From Cellvibrio zantedeschiae (GTDB taxonomy: Bacteria; Pseudomonadota; Gammaproteobacteria; Pseudomonadales; Cellvibrionaceae), in the NCBI RefSeq assembly GCF_014652535.1, contig NZ_BMYZ01000001.1, positions 248,001-312,000 on the forward strand: DNA of 64,000 bases, read 5' to 3'. Position numbers and translations under genes: made by a program. Below, piece after piece: positions 1 through 8,604 of this stretch. Position 1 is the first letter of the stretch, and each line of letters starts with the position of its first letter. The notes under the pieces were generated by a model, which saw only the letters and a list, made by a program, of their open reading frames with translations, was not told the DNA's origin and did no database searches.

Positions 1-348
1 CTGCGCTACACGATGTTCGTGCAAGTGATTTCTGCTTTAGATAGCGATGCCAGTATCGCGCTGTACAAGCGTTATTACCCGCTGTTAAACCGTGCCTATC
101 AGGAGTTGGGGTTGGGCAAAGGTAATTTTCACTCAGTGCTTATTCGCGCTATTGATAAAGTACTGGCTGCGCCCGACGCCGGTGGCGAGATGTTGTTGAT
201 TCACCCCAAGGTCTACTACCAATTTGCTGACCCGGCTTTAGAAAATTTGCCCGATGCACACAAACTAATGCTACGCATGGGGCCGGACAATGCAGCAAAG
301 GTGAAGGAAAGCTTGCGCAATATTCGTATCAAATTACTGAAGAAATAA
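1..348 (+). CDS. DUF3014 family protein, C-terminal part
   Basis: The reading frame is open from the first base, so the gene begins upstream of the window and only the last 115 or so codons are present. The visible part has the pattern I recall for the C-terminal half of DUF3014 proteins: a YKRYYPLLNRAYQELG segment, then HPKVYYQFADPALE and LRMGPDNAAKVK. These are usually predicted periplasmic or membrane-anchored proteins of unknown role. No catalytic motif is visible. An intrinsic terminator follows about 28 bases after the stop. The family call rests on remembered motif resemblance only. Confidence 0.7.
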   Translation: MRYTMFVQVISALDSDASIALYKRYYPLLNRAYQELGLGKGNFHSVLIRAIDKVLAAPDAGGEMLLIHPKVYYQFADPALENLPDAHKLMLRMGPDNAAKVKESLRNIRIKLLKK

Positions 349-376
349 CTGCCGTCGAGTTATAGATTCCTAAAAA

Positions 377-414
377 AAGCCGCTCACATAAATACACTGT
401 GAGCGGCTTTTTTT
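377..414 (+). terminator. Intrinsic terminator after the DUF3014 gene
   Basis: A perfect 10-bp GC-rich stem (379-388 with 398-407, gccgctcaca/tgtgagcggc) has a 9-base loop and is followed by seven T residues. It lies just after the DUF3014 stop codon and insulates the nag-regulated TBDR downstream. Confidence 0.93.
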
Positions 415-537
415 ATTTGATCTGTAATAATTTTTTCTGCTCCCCAATTCCGCTTCGTTTGTCTATCCGGTTCTATCTCACTGAAAACCAACAAGAAAGA
501 TCATTTTTACGCCTGTGTGGCGAATTGACACAAGGGG

Positions 538-566
538 TTGACAACGTTGTCCTGTAGGCATAATGT
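538..566 (+). promoter_or_regulatory. Sigma-70 promoter of the first TBDR
   Basis: TTGACA at 538-543 and TAATGT at 561-566 are separated by 17 bases, which is near-ideal sigma-70 spacing. The predicted transcription start is near 573. The -35 box overlaps the first palindromic operator, and the second operator covers the predicted start region, so repression by occlusion is likely. The nagK promoter near 6000 has the same arrangement. Confidence 0.75.
540..551. promoter_or_regulatory. NagR-type operator 1
   Basis: This is the perfect 12-bp palindrome gacaacgttgtc with a central CG, typical of LacI-family operators. Identical copies occur at 576-587, 5998-6009 and 24324-24335, all upstream of GlcNAc-related genes. 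The LacI-family gene at 24452-25477 is the obvious candidate binder (inference). It overlaps the -35 box. Confidence 0.85.
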
Positions 567-575
567 TGGCTCAAC

Positions 576-587
576 GACAACGTTGTC
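576..587. promoter_or_regulatory. NagR-type operator 2
   Basis: This second identical gacaacgttgtc palindrome starts 36 bp after the first and sits at the predicted transcription start of the TBDR gene. A further half-site-like ttgttgtc follows at 591-598. Two sites in tandem suggest tighter control of this receptor than of nagK or nagB-II, which have one each. Confidence 0.83.
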
Positions 588-632
588 AGGTTGTTGTCAA
601 AAAAATGAAAGTTAAAAATTAAGGGGAAAGTC

Positions 633-3332
633 ATGTATAACAAGCTTAGCGATGCAATTAAGGCCGCGAACTATTCGTTTGCTTTACGTAAAACCGTAGC
701 CGTGGCAGGTACAGCTGCAACTTTGGCCTTGATGGGTATGACCTCTCAAGTGCACGCACAAGCTGCTGCCGAGGCGGAAGAAATTACTGTTACCGGTATC
801 CGTGGTGCGTTGAAAAATGCAGTGGATATCAAGCGTAACGCTACCGCTATCGTTGATGCGGTATCAGCTGAAGATGTGGGTAAATTACCTGACTCAGACG
901 TGGGTCAATCTTTGGGCCGTATTCCAGGTATCACTGTTGCCCGTTCATTCGGCCAAGGTGCATCTGTTTCTATTCGTGGTGCTGCACCACAAATGACCTT
1001 GGTTCAATTGAACGGTCATTCAGTAGCTTCAACTGGCTGGTTCGACCAGGTTCCAGTTGACCGTAGCTTCAACTACTCAATGTTGCCTTCAGAATTGATT
1101 GGCGGCATGGAAGTTTACAAATCATCTCAAGCTGACCTCGCTGAAGGTGGCATCGGCGGTACTGTAAACGTTAAAACCCGCAAGCCATTGGACCTAGATT
1201 CAGGTGAAGCTTTCGTTGGCGTTAAAGCCGGTACTGGCACCATCGCTGATGACATCACTCCAGAATTATCTGGTTTGTACAGCTGGAAAAACGAGGGTGA
1301 AACCTTTGGTATTTTGGTTGCCGGTGCAACCGTTGAAGGCGACTACATTCGTCGCGGTGATGAGACTGACGTAGGTTGGTCAAGCGCTGTTGTTCCAAGT
1401 ACTTTCATTCAAGAGCGTGAGCGCACTGCATTGAATGTTACTGCTCAATTTAAACCGACTGAAAATTTGGAATTTGGTGCCCAAATTCTGACGATGAAGT
1501 TAGTGGGCGACAACACCAACAACGGTTTGTATTTGTTTGCCGGAGCGACTCCGTGGGGTCTGTCTAACGGTGCGGTTTGTGGTCACACCAACTCAAACGG
1601 CGTGTGCGACAAATACACTGTACCTAGCAAAATCGCGACTGGCGGTTGGGGTTCAGACACTTCATTGTTCGGTCAAACCTGGGGCCGTAAAGCTGAGATG
1701 ACCTCAGACAGTTACGACTTCAACGCTGCTTATACCGGCGACGGTTTCAAAGCTACCGCAAGCATCGGTAAAACCGAATCTGACGGTGGTAGTGCGTTAA
1801 CCTTGAACTACAGCTATTTCAACGGTGTTGCTGGTTTCAACATGCCACACTTCACCGGTACTGTTGATGCGACCGGTAAGCAAATCAAAATTACTCCGAC
1901 AAGTGATTTGAACCAATCTTTGAACAATTACGCCAAGAGCTTGAATCCAGAAGGTTGGGCAGTTCAAAGAGGCCCAGTAAGCGATGAAGAGTCTTACGGT
2001 CAATTTGATATTGATTTCGATCTCGACTTGGGTGCAATCAAATCGTTCAAAGTTGGTGTTCGCACAACCGATAACGATTTGGTTAAAGAAGGCTACAAAG
2101 GCATCCTGAAAGACAACATGACCCCAACAGCAGCGACTGAATTGTTCGGTGGTTCAATTGAATTGGGTAACGAAGGTTACAAAGCACCTAAACCAAAACT
2201 CGATGCAATGGTTAACGCAGTAATGGGTGGTTTGGATCGCTGGATTTACCAACGTTCTGCATACAAAGCATTGAACGAGAAGAACAACTCTGTTTACGGT
2301 ATGTTCACGTTTGAAGCTGAAGGCGTAAAAGGTAATTTCGGTTTGCGTTATGTTGAAACTGAAGCGACCAGCAGCTCTTACAAAATTGACGGTACTCCAT
2401 TAGCGACCGGCGATTTCGACGGCGACAAGTACTACAGCAAATCAAGATCAAATGACAAAGCTTCATATCACGATGTATTGCCAAGCGTGAACGTGTCATT
2501 TGATTTAACGGATGAATTGGTACTGCGTGCAACAGCATCGCAAGCAATCAACCGTCCAAGCTACGACAACATGTTTACCGCTGCGACTCAAGTGGGTTAC
2601 CAGGATACTATTGCAGGTAACGAAACTTTGGTTACCGGTAATGTTGGTTTGAAACCAATGAAGTCAAGCCAGGCTGATTTAGGTTTGGAATACTATTACG
2701 GTGATGGCAATTTGGTGTCTGTAACTTACTTCGTAAAAGACATCAGCAACTTCGTAACTTCAAGCAACTCTTTCCACCAATCAATTGGTTTGGTAAGCCC
2801 TGATTCCAAGAAAGATGATTGGACTGTTACTAAATATGTAAATGCTGGTGGCGGTGAAATTGATGGTCTTGAGCTTCAATGGAACCACGCCTTCGGTAAC
2901 GGCTTCGGTACTTCTATCAACTACACCTACGCAAATGGTACTGCACCAGCGGTAAGTTACGCGGATAACATCAACGTGTTTACTGAATCATCTAAAAACA
3001 GTGCTAACCTCGTAGGCTACTGGGAGAATGATACTTTCTCTGCACGTGCTGCCTACAACTGGCGCTCCAAGTACATGGTTCGTGAAATGCCTTTCTACTA
3101 CGGCAACCGTTGGCACGATGCGTTCGGTACACTTGACTTGAGCTTCGGCTGGCACGTGACTGAAAATATCAACGTAACTTTGGAAGCAACTAACGTATTG
3201 GAAGAAGATGATATTCAATACGGTGCTGCAGACAAATCTACTGGCCTGAAGAAAGATCTTTACGCTGGCTACCCGGCTTGGTCATTCAAAGGTGAGGCAC
3301 GTTACGTGTTAGGCGCAAACTTCAAGTTCTAA
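633..3332 (+). CDS. TonB-dependent outer-membrane receptor (probable chito-oligosaccharide uptake)
   Basis: This 899-residue receptor starts at an ATG with a strong ribosome site (aaggggaa). It has a long signal peptide (about residues 1-42, ending near VHAQ), a plug domain from about 50 to 190 (EDVGKLPDSDVGQSLGRIPGI; the VSIRGA and GGIGGTVNV motifs) and a beta-barrel ending in Phe, as expected for BamA-recognised porins. The layout is that of the carbohydrate-type TBDRs of Xanthomonas, Caulobacter and Cellvibrio relatives. Two NagR-type operators in its promoter point to a GlcNAc or chitin-derived ligand; the exact substrate is inferred from this regulation, not from the protein. It is followed by its own terminator and a halogenase-like gene. 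Confidence 0.9.
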   Translation: MYNKLSDAIKAANYSFALRKTVAVAGTAATLALMGMTSQVHAQAAAEAEEITVTGIRGALKNAVDIKRNATAIVDAVSAEDVGKLPDSDVGQSLGRIPGITVARSFGQGASVSIRGAAPQMTLVQLNGHSVASTGWFDQVPVDRSFNYSMLPSELIGGMEVYKSSQADLAEGGIGGTVNVKTRKPLDLDSGEAFVGVKAGTGTIADDITPELSGLYSWKNEGETFGILVAGATVEGDYIRRGDETDVGWSSAVVPSTFIQERERTALNVTAQFKPTENLEFGAQILTMKLVGDNTNNGLYLFAGATPWGLSNGAVCGHTNSNGVCDKYTVPSKIATGGWGSDTSLFGQTWGRKAEMTSDSYDFNAAYTGDGFKATASIGKTESDGGSALTLNYSYFNGVAGFNMPHFTGTVDATGKQIKITPTSDLNQSLNNYAKSLNPEGWAVQRGPVSDEESYGQFDIDFDLDLGAIKSFKVGVRTTDNDLVKEGYKGILKDNMTPTAATELFGGSIELGNEGYKAPKPKLDAMVNAVMGGLDRWIYQRSAYKALNEKNNSVYGMFTFEAEGVKGNFGLRYVETEATSSSYKIDGTPLATGDFDGDKYYSKSRSNDKASYHDVLPSVNVSFDLTDELVLRATASQAINRPSYDNMFTAATQVGYQDTIAGNETLVTGNVGLKPMKSSQADLGLEYYYGDGNLVSVTYFVKDISNFVTSSNSFHQSIGLVSPDSKKDDWTVTKYVNAGGGEIDGLELQWNHAFGNGFGTSINYTYANGTAPAVSYADNINVFTESSKNSANLVGYWENDTFSARAAYNWRSKYMVREMPFYYGNRWHDAFGTLDLSFGWHVTENINVTLEATNVLEEDDIQYGAADKSTGLKKDLYAGYPAWSFKGEARYVLGANFKF

Positions 3333-3367
3333 TTTGAAATTTGCTAGTTCGACGAGTAAAAAAAAGG

Positions 3368-3394
3368 AGCCCAGCAATTGCTGGGCTTTTTTTT
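3368..3394 (+). terminator. Intrinsic terminator after the first TBDR
   Basis: A 20-bp perfect palindrome (agcccagcaattgctgggct, 3368-3387) is followed by a run of eight T residues ending at 3394. An A-run before the stem could make it work in both directions. It separates the TBDR from the halogenase-like gene, which must be read through or have its own promoter. Confidence 0.93.
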
Positions 3395-3461
3395 GGATTT
3401 AAAATGCGTAGTGAAAAATCGCGATAGAATGTAGAGTGATGAAAAAAGCAGGGGATTCGCA

Positions 3462-4994
3462 ATGAAAATAAAACGTGTTGCAATTATTGGTGGTGGAACA
3501 GCGGGTTGGCTGGCGGCGAACCATCTTGGTGTTGAATTAAAACAGGATAAAGAAATTGAAATCACTGTGATTGAATCACAACAAATAGGGATTATTGGTG
3601 TGGGCGAGGGTACAGTTCCGCACATTAAAAATTCACTGCAACGTTTTGGTATTTCAGAAGCAGAACTTTTTGCAACATGCGACGTAGCTTTTAAAGAGGC
3701 GATAAAATTTGTTGATTGGTTGAATCCCGAAAAACATGGCGCAGGATATTCTTACTATCATCCGTTCAATACGCCTTATCCGTCTGGTTTTGATGTAACT
3801 CCTTATTGGCTTTCCAATCGCGATGACTTTAATTTTTCTGCAGTAACTCCTCTCACCGCAGTGGCTGACGCTATGCGTTCACCCAAAAAAATATCATCGC
3901 CACCTTATATGGGTGAAGTCGATTATGCTTATCATTTTGATGCGGTTAAATTCGGCAAACTATTAGCCAAAAATGCACGCGAAAGACTCTCAGTTAAGCA
4001 TCTAATTACAACCTTAATCGGCGCGAAGAAAAATGAAGATGGCTCTATCGCAGCCCTAGTGTGTGAAGATGGTTCGGAACTGGAATTTGATTTTTATGTT
4101 GATTGCAGTGGTTTTGCATCATTATTAATTGATCGCGAGTTGAGCGTCCCTTTCATTGATAAGTCTTCGCAAATATTAACGGATACAGCGCTCGCCTTTC
4201 AGGTTCCTACCGATGGGATTGCTGAAATAGAACCTTACACCATTGCGACTGCGCACAAGGCAGGTTGGATTTGGGATATTCCATTATCTAATAGACGTGG
4301 AACCGGATTTGTTTATTCCAGTTCACATATGAGTGAATCCGAAGCTATCGAATATTATTCCAAATATCTCAAAATGGATGCAGATAAACTATCGCCACGA
4401 AAAATTAGTATGAAGGTGGGTTACCGCGAAAAATTCTGGGTTAAGAATTGTGTAGCTTTAGGGTTGGCGCAAGGATTTGTTGAGCCTTTGGAAGCCACAT
4501 CCATACTGGTTACCGACTTTTCAGCAGAATTATTCGCGCGCAATTTTCCGCGTATGAAAGAGGATATTAATGTGTCTTCCGGCTACTGCAACAAAGTGGT
4601 TAGTTATACCTGGGAACGAGTGTTTGATTTTGTGCAGTTGCACTATTGTATTTCTGATAGAAACGATTCTGATTTTTGGCTGGACAATACCAAGTTAGAT
4701 AATTTGTCAGATGTGTTGGCAGAACGTTTGGCTATGTGGAAATTAAATCACCCTAAAAAGCCTGATTTCTTCAGTCGCTTTGATTTGTTTGCGGTAGAGA
4801 ATTATCTCTATGTTTTATACGGTATGAAATATATAACCAGAAAGCCACTGTTATCCAACTATGAGATAGATATTAGCAAAGCACAGTTGCAACAGGTTCA
4901 GCAGGTATCGCAAAAGCTATCCCGTGAATTGCCTGGGCATCGTGAATGGATTACTAAATTTAAGCTTGCCGTGGGTGATGCGTACTCGAGGTAA
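3462..4994 (+). CDS. Tryptophan-halogenase-like flavoprotein (first copy)
   Basis: This 510-residue protein of the PrnA-like FAD-dependent halogenase family has no signal peptide and is predicted cytoplasmic. Visible marks are the N-terminal dinucleotide motif GGGTAGW (10-16), a second conserved GVGEGT (46-51), the lysine of the FKEAIKF segment (K78, matching the catalytic Lys79 of PrnA), the WxWxIP motif (W269, W271, I273, P274) and the glutamate of GFVEPLEAT (E341, near Glu346 of PrnA). ATG start with upstream aggggat. No flavin reductase gene is visible nearby. Members beside TBDRs have no established substrate as far as I know, so tryptophan halogenation should not be assumed. It converges on the DUF6445 gene five bases away. 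Confidence 0.85.
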   Translation: MKIKRVAIIGGGTAGWLAANHLGVELKQDKEIEITVIESQQIGIIGVGEGTVPHIKNSLQRFGISEAELFATCDVAFKEAIKFVDWLNPEKHGAGYSYYHPFNTPYPSGFDVTPYWLSNRDDFNFSAVTPLTAVADAMRSPKKISSPPYMGEVDYAYHFDAVKFGKLLAKNARERLSVKHLITTLIGAKKNEDGSIAALVCEDGSELEFDFYVDCSGFASLLIDRELSVPFIDKSSQILTDTALAFQVPTDGIAEIEPYTIATAHKAGWIWDIPLSNRRGTGFVYSSSHMSESEAIEYYSKYLKMDADKLSPRKISMKVGYREKFWVKNCVALGLAQGFVEPLEATSILVTDFSAELFARNFPRMKEDINVSSGYCNKVVSYTWERVFDFVQLHYCISDRNDSDFWLDNTKLDNLSDVLAERLAMWKLNHPKKPDFFSRFDLFAVENYLYVLYGMKYITRKPLLSNYEIDISKAQLQQVQQVSQKLSRELPGHREWITKFKLAVGDAYSR

Positions 4995-4999
4995 ATATT

Positions 5000-5716
5000 T
5001 CAAAAGGCGACAAAAGTATTAACCGTCAGGCGACCAGTACGTGGATCGGAATTAATACTCCGCCCGGGGTCGATAAGATAAGGTGAATGAATCACGCAAC
5101 TGCGATAAATCACCATTCGATTTAATGCAGCTGGCAAAAAGCCGATTTTGGTAAAGCGTTCGTTGGACTCGGAAAAATATTGCTGCGCTGGTCGCTTTTC
5201 ATTGAGTTCAGCAAAAAACATATCCAGGTAGCGATCTTTGGTCGCTGGAGTAATGAATTCTAAACCTGTTGCATTATGGCGATAAAATGCCGTGCCTCCA
5301 TGTGGTTGGCCGCATAAATATAAAAGAACCGCGAATTGGTTGATGTTGCTGGTATCAAAATGTGGAACGCATTGAAGGGGGCCAAGTTCTTCAGGTTTGG
5401 TCGTCATAAGGGATAGGGCGCATTCACTTTTACCCATTTCCAAATTCTCAGGGATTGCAAATTCGCTGCGAATGAGCGGTTTAATAAAATCAACAATGGT
5501 GTTCGAATAATCTGACGGTGGTGTGAGTCGTAAACCAGGATAGCCCTTACCGGTGCCGTGTCCGGCATAAGGTGAAAAGTTATTTGCTGCTGCAAATGCA
5601 ATTAAATTGTTAGGCTGCTTTAATATATCGTCGATTATTATAATTTTTTGTATTGGATTGTTTGGGTTAAGAATTTTAACGGACAAGTTTTCATTAAGCG
5701 CAAATAGGTTCGTCAC
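5000..5716 (-). CDS. DUF6445 protein, 2-oxoglutarate/Fe(II) oxygenase-like (first copy)
   Basis: This 238-residue protein uses a GTG start (5716-5714) with no in-frame ATG nearby. It carries VPHFD (H119, D121), GGTAFYRH, VIHS (H210) and a C-terminal DPRTGRLTVNTF (R226/R229). That order, HxD, then a distal His, then an Arg, matches the iron and 2-oxoglutarate ligands of prolyl-4-hydroxylase-type oxygenases; the enzymatic role is inference. A paralogue lies at 10999-11769, also beside a halogenase-like gene. It is convergent with the first halogenase gene and has no SapC partner here. Confidence 0.72.
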   Translation of the reverse strand: MTNLFALNENLSVKILNPNNPIQKIIIIDDILKQPNNLIAFAAANNFSPYAGHGTGKGYPGLRLTPPSDYSNTIVDFIKPLIRSEFAIPENLEMGKSECALSLMTTKPEELGPLQCVPHFDTSNINQFAVLLYLCGQPHGGTAFYRHNATGLEFITPATKDRYLDMFFAELNEKRPAQQYFSESNERFTKIGFLPAALNRMVIYRSCVIHSPYLIDPGRSINSDPRTGRLTVNTFVAF

Positions 5717-5995
5717 ATCAATCTCGCATTGTTAAGAAAATTATAAGAGCCACAGCATAAATTTTGGCAGCCAAACTGAATTTCATCTGTGTGATATTGT
5801 AGTTCAAGTGGTAGTATACAAGAACTGTTATTCTTCGCCCTTGGGTGATTTTTGTGGTGCGAGTTACGAATAAAAGCATTAGTTACAAACGAATAAAAAT
5901 AAGTGCGTTTCTTATATGAAAAGTACCCCAAAAAATACATTTTTGAAGCTCCGGTTATATGACTTGAGTTGCGTTAAAATACGCATAATATCTGT
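5717..5995. other. Intergenic region upstream of the nagK promoter
   Basis: About 280 bases lie between the DUF6445 start and the nagK promoter. An open frame of 75 codons on the minus strand has no ribosome site or recognisable family and is probably spurious. The region should contain the minus-strand promoter of the DUF6445 gene, but I could not identify one. No NagR-type palindrome is seen here except the one at 5998. Confidence 0.5.
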
Positions 5996-6024
5996 TTGAC
6001 AACGTTGTCTCAAAGGGTTAATCT
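5996..6024 (+). promoter_or_regulatory. Sigma-70 promoter of nagK
   Basis: TTGACA (5996-6001) and TAATCT (6019-6024) are 17 bases apart. The -35 box overlaps the operator palindrome exactly as in the TBDR promoter at 538-566, supporting co-regulation. The predicted start is near 6031, leaving a leader of about 175 bases before nagK. Confidence 0.72.
5998..6009. promoter_or_regulatory. NagR-type operator at nagK
   Basis: Perfect gacaacgttgtc palindrome overlapping the -35 box of the nagK promoter. It is identical to the sites at 540, 576 and 24324. Confidence 0.85.
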
Positions 6025-6205
6025 AATCCTGTGTTAAATGTTGTTTGCTAGTGTTCGTATGTTGTTGAGTTAATCCTCTTGTTGGTGTCGCAAGGCACCA
6101 ACTTTTTTCAGCACGCACTGGTAAAAAACTTAAAGCAAATCTACCAATCGGTTGCCCTTGAACCGGTCCAGTTTGCGTGAATTTTACGGTTGTAATGAGG
6201 TCATC

Positions 6206-7102
6206 ATGGGAAAAACGCCAAATCTTGATTCCGGTCAGCTTTTTATCGGCATAGACGGTGGCGGCACTAAATGTCGCGCACGTATCTTTTCTGCCGACGA
6301 CAAAGTGCTGGGTACAGGTGTAGGTGGTCCCGCAAATCCGTTGCATGGGCAATCACAAGCTAAAGCTTCTATTTTGCAAGCCGTTGAAATGGCATTGACC
6401 GAAGCAGGCTTACCTAATTCCAGCGCTGGTAAATTAATTGCAGGCGTTGGCTTGGCAGGCGTTAATTTGCCTAGCCTTTTCGAGGTGATGAACTCATGGC
6501 ATCACCCGTTTAAAAAAATGTATCTCACCACTGATTTGCACATTGCCTGTTTAGGTGCGCACAGGTCTGACGAAGGTGCAGTGATGATTGCTGGCACAGG
6601 TTCGTGCGGTTATTCCTATGTAAACGGCAAGGCGACCATTATTGGTGCCCATGGTTTCCCTTTTGGCGATAAATGTAGTGGTGCCTGGATTGGTTTGGAA
6701 GCGGTGAAAGCAGTTTTACTTGCGTCTGATAATCTTGGCCCGCAAACAATTTTGAATGATTTGGTTGGCGATCACCTTGGGGCAAAAGGTGTGATGATTG
6801 TCGACAAAATGGGTGCGGCAAAATCTAGCGACTATGCACAACTTGCGCGTTTCGTGTTGGAAGCTGCTGATCAAAATGATGAAGTTGCGGTAAAAATTAT
6901 GCGTGAAGGCGCAGATTATATGAGCGCCGTTGCCGAAAAATTATGGGAGACAGGTCCGGGTCGTATGTCACTCATTGGCGGTTTGTCAGGTCGCTTAACG
7001 CCTTGGTTAAAACCCGGTATTGCTGCAAGCCTATCGAATCCTATTAGCCAGCCAGAATTTGGTGCAGTCTATTTTGCCAAACAACAATATGCGCTGGAGT
7101 AG
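6206..7102 (+). CDS. nagK: N-acetylglucosamine kinase, BadF/BadG type
   Basis: This kinase of about 298 residues would phosphorylate GlcNAc to GlcNAc-6-phosphate in the cytoplasm. The ATP-binding phosphate-1 motif FIGIDGGGTKCRARIF lies near the N-terminus, followed by a phosphate-2-like VMIAGTGSCGYSY segment and a C-terminal LIGGLSG motif. It belongs to the BadF/BadG/BcrA ATPase family used for GlcNAc kinases, not the ROK family. I chose the ATG at 6206 because tgagg lies five bases upstream; a longer TTG-initiated frame from 6152 lacks one. It is the first gene of the nagK-nagP-nagX-MFS series and carries a NagR-type operator in its promoter. Confidence 0.88.
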   Translation: MGKTPNLDSGQLFIGIDGGGTKCRARIFSADDKVLGTGVGGPANPLHGQSQAKASILQAVEMALTEAGLPNSSAGKLIAGVGLAGVNLPSLFEVMNSWHHPFKKMYLTTDLHIACLGAHRSDEGAVMIAGTGSCGYSYVNGKATIIGAHGFPFGDKCSGAWIGLEAVKAVLLASDNLGPQTILNDLVGDHLGAKGVMIVDKMGAAKSSDYAQLARFVLEAADQNDEVAVKIMREGADYMSAVAEKLWETGPGRMSLIGGLSGRLTPWLKPGIAASLSNPISQPEFGAVYFAKQQYALE

Positions 7103-7220
7103 ATATTTTTAATCGCAATAATTTTCCATTCAGTTTTAAGTCTCAGTAATCGCAAGTCGCGTGTATAAATAAAGTAATAATTAAAAGCTTGCGTAAGCGA
7201 GCATCACGAGGATACTTACC

Positions 7221-8555
7221 ATGAATGCATCTGCACAAACTTCGCAAAAAAATGCACCAGGGAATACCAGCACTTTTATACCTATGGTTATTATAGGTAC
7301 ACTGTTTTTTGTTTTTGGTTTTGTAACCTGGTTGAATGGTTCTCTTATTCCTTTCTTAAAAATTGCTTGCGAGCTTAACGAGTTCCAGGCATTGCTTGTC
7401 ACCTTTGCGTTTTATATCGCTTACACCTTTATGGCATTACCTGCTTCTTTGGTGTTGCGAAAAATTGGATTTAAAACTGGCATGGTAGTTGGGCTCGGTG
7501 TTATGGCGCTTGGTGCGCTTTTATTTATTCCTGCCGCTAAATCTTCTACTTACACTTTATTTTTAACAGCATTGTTTGTGTTGGGTGCTGGCTTGACCTT
7601 GCTACAAACTGCATCGAATCCTTATATCGTTTGTATAGGCCCGCGTGAAAGCGCCGCCATGCGAATCAGTATTATGGGATTAATTAATAAATCGGCTGGT
7701 GTTCTGGTTCCATTGCTTTTTACCGCGTGGATTCTTACAGGCATGGATCAATTTTCTGCGGATGCCCTGGCCGCGTTGGACGCAAATGCTCGCGCGGAAC
7801 GTTTGTCAGAATTATCATCGCGTTTGGTAACTCCTTATATTGTAATGGCGTTGGTGCTTATTGCTCTTATGGCTTTCGTGCATTTTTCACCTTTGGCAGA
7901 GTTAGATTTAAATGACGATTCTGATTCATTGCCCAATCAGAAATTAGGTGTGTTGCAATTTCCGCAATTAATTTTAGGTACTATTGCCTTGTTTTTGTAC
8001 GTGGGCGTAGAAGTTATTGCGGGCGATACTATAGGTTTGTATGGTCGTCACCTTGGTGTAGAAAAATTTGGTTCGCTTACCTCGTACACCATGGCGTTTA
8101 TGGTGTTGGGTTACATAGTTGGTGTTACTTGTATTCCTAAATATCTCAGTCAGGCTAATGCGCTTTTATTTTCTGCTCTCGCCGGTTTATTGTTTGGAAC
8201 AGGTGTTATTTTTTCATCGCCTACTGACACAGGTTTATCGCAAATTTTATTTGTGTGGGCTGGCGTTCCTGCCATTCCCAATACTGTGTTGTTTTTAGCC
8301 CTGCTCGGGTTCGCCAATGCTTTGGTGTGGCCAGCGATTTGGCCACTCGCGCTGGAAGGCTTGGGTAAATATACCAGCACAGGTTCAGCCCTGTTAATTA
8401 TGGGTATTGCTGGCGGTGCATTACTACCGCTCTTATATGGCCATTTCGCACATTCGAGCGGTAATAGCCAAATGGCTTATTGGATTATGTTGCCTTGCTA
8501 TGCCTTTATTTTGTTCTATGCACTCAAGGGGCATAAGCTAAGAAGCTGGAAATAA
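7221..8555 (+). CDS. nagP: GlcNAc permease, MFS sugar transporter of the FucP/NagP type
   Basis: This 444-residue protein has about 12 hydrophobic segments. It shows the FucP-like opening FFVFGFVTWLNGSLIPFLK and the QTASNPYIVCIGP segment typical of the glucose/galactose/GlcNAc subgroup of the major facilitator superfamily. It would import GlcNAc across the inner membrane for NagK. The ATG is preceded by cacgagga. It lies 118 bases after nagK with no operator or terminator visible between, so co-transcription is likely. The GlcNAc substrate is inferred from the neighbours. Confidence 0.86.
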   Translation: MNASAQTSQKNAPGNTSTFIPMVIIGTLFFVFGFVTWLNGSLIPFLKIACELNEFQALLVTFAFYIAYTFMALPASLVLRKIGFKTGMVVGLGVMALGALLFIPAAKSSTYTLFLTALFVLGAGLTLLQTASNPYIVCIGPRESAAMRISIMGLINKSAGVLVPLLFTAWILTGMDQFSADALAALDANARAERLSELSSRLVTPYIVMALVLIALMAFVHFSPLAELDLNDDSDSLPNQKLGVLQFPQLILGTIALFLYVGVEVIAGDTIGLYGRHLGVEKFGSLTSYTMAFMVLGYIVGVTCIPKYLSQANALLFSALAGLLFGTGVIFSSPTDTGLSQILFVWAGVPAIPNTVLFLALLGFANALVWPAIWPLALEGLGKYTSTGSALLIMGIAGGALLPLLYGHFAHSSGNSQMAYWIMLPCYAFILFYALKGHKLRSWK

Positions 8556-8604
8556 TTTTCGATTTAAATGCAGCGATCATATCAACAATAAAAACGAGGT
8601 TCTC

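Noticed and set aside
5713-5940. 75-codon minus-strand frame upstream of the first DUF6445 gene
   Set aside because: No ribosome site and a composition like non-coding AT-rich DNA; it overlaps the DUF6445 start.
7190-7220. Small gcttgcgtaagcgagc dyad before nagP as an operator
   Set aside because: Too short and imperfect, and it differs from the NagR palindrome found at the other sites.
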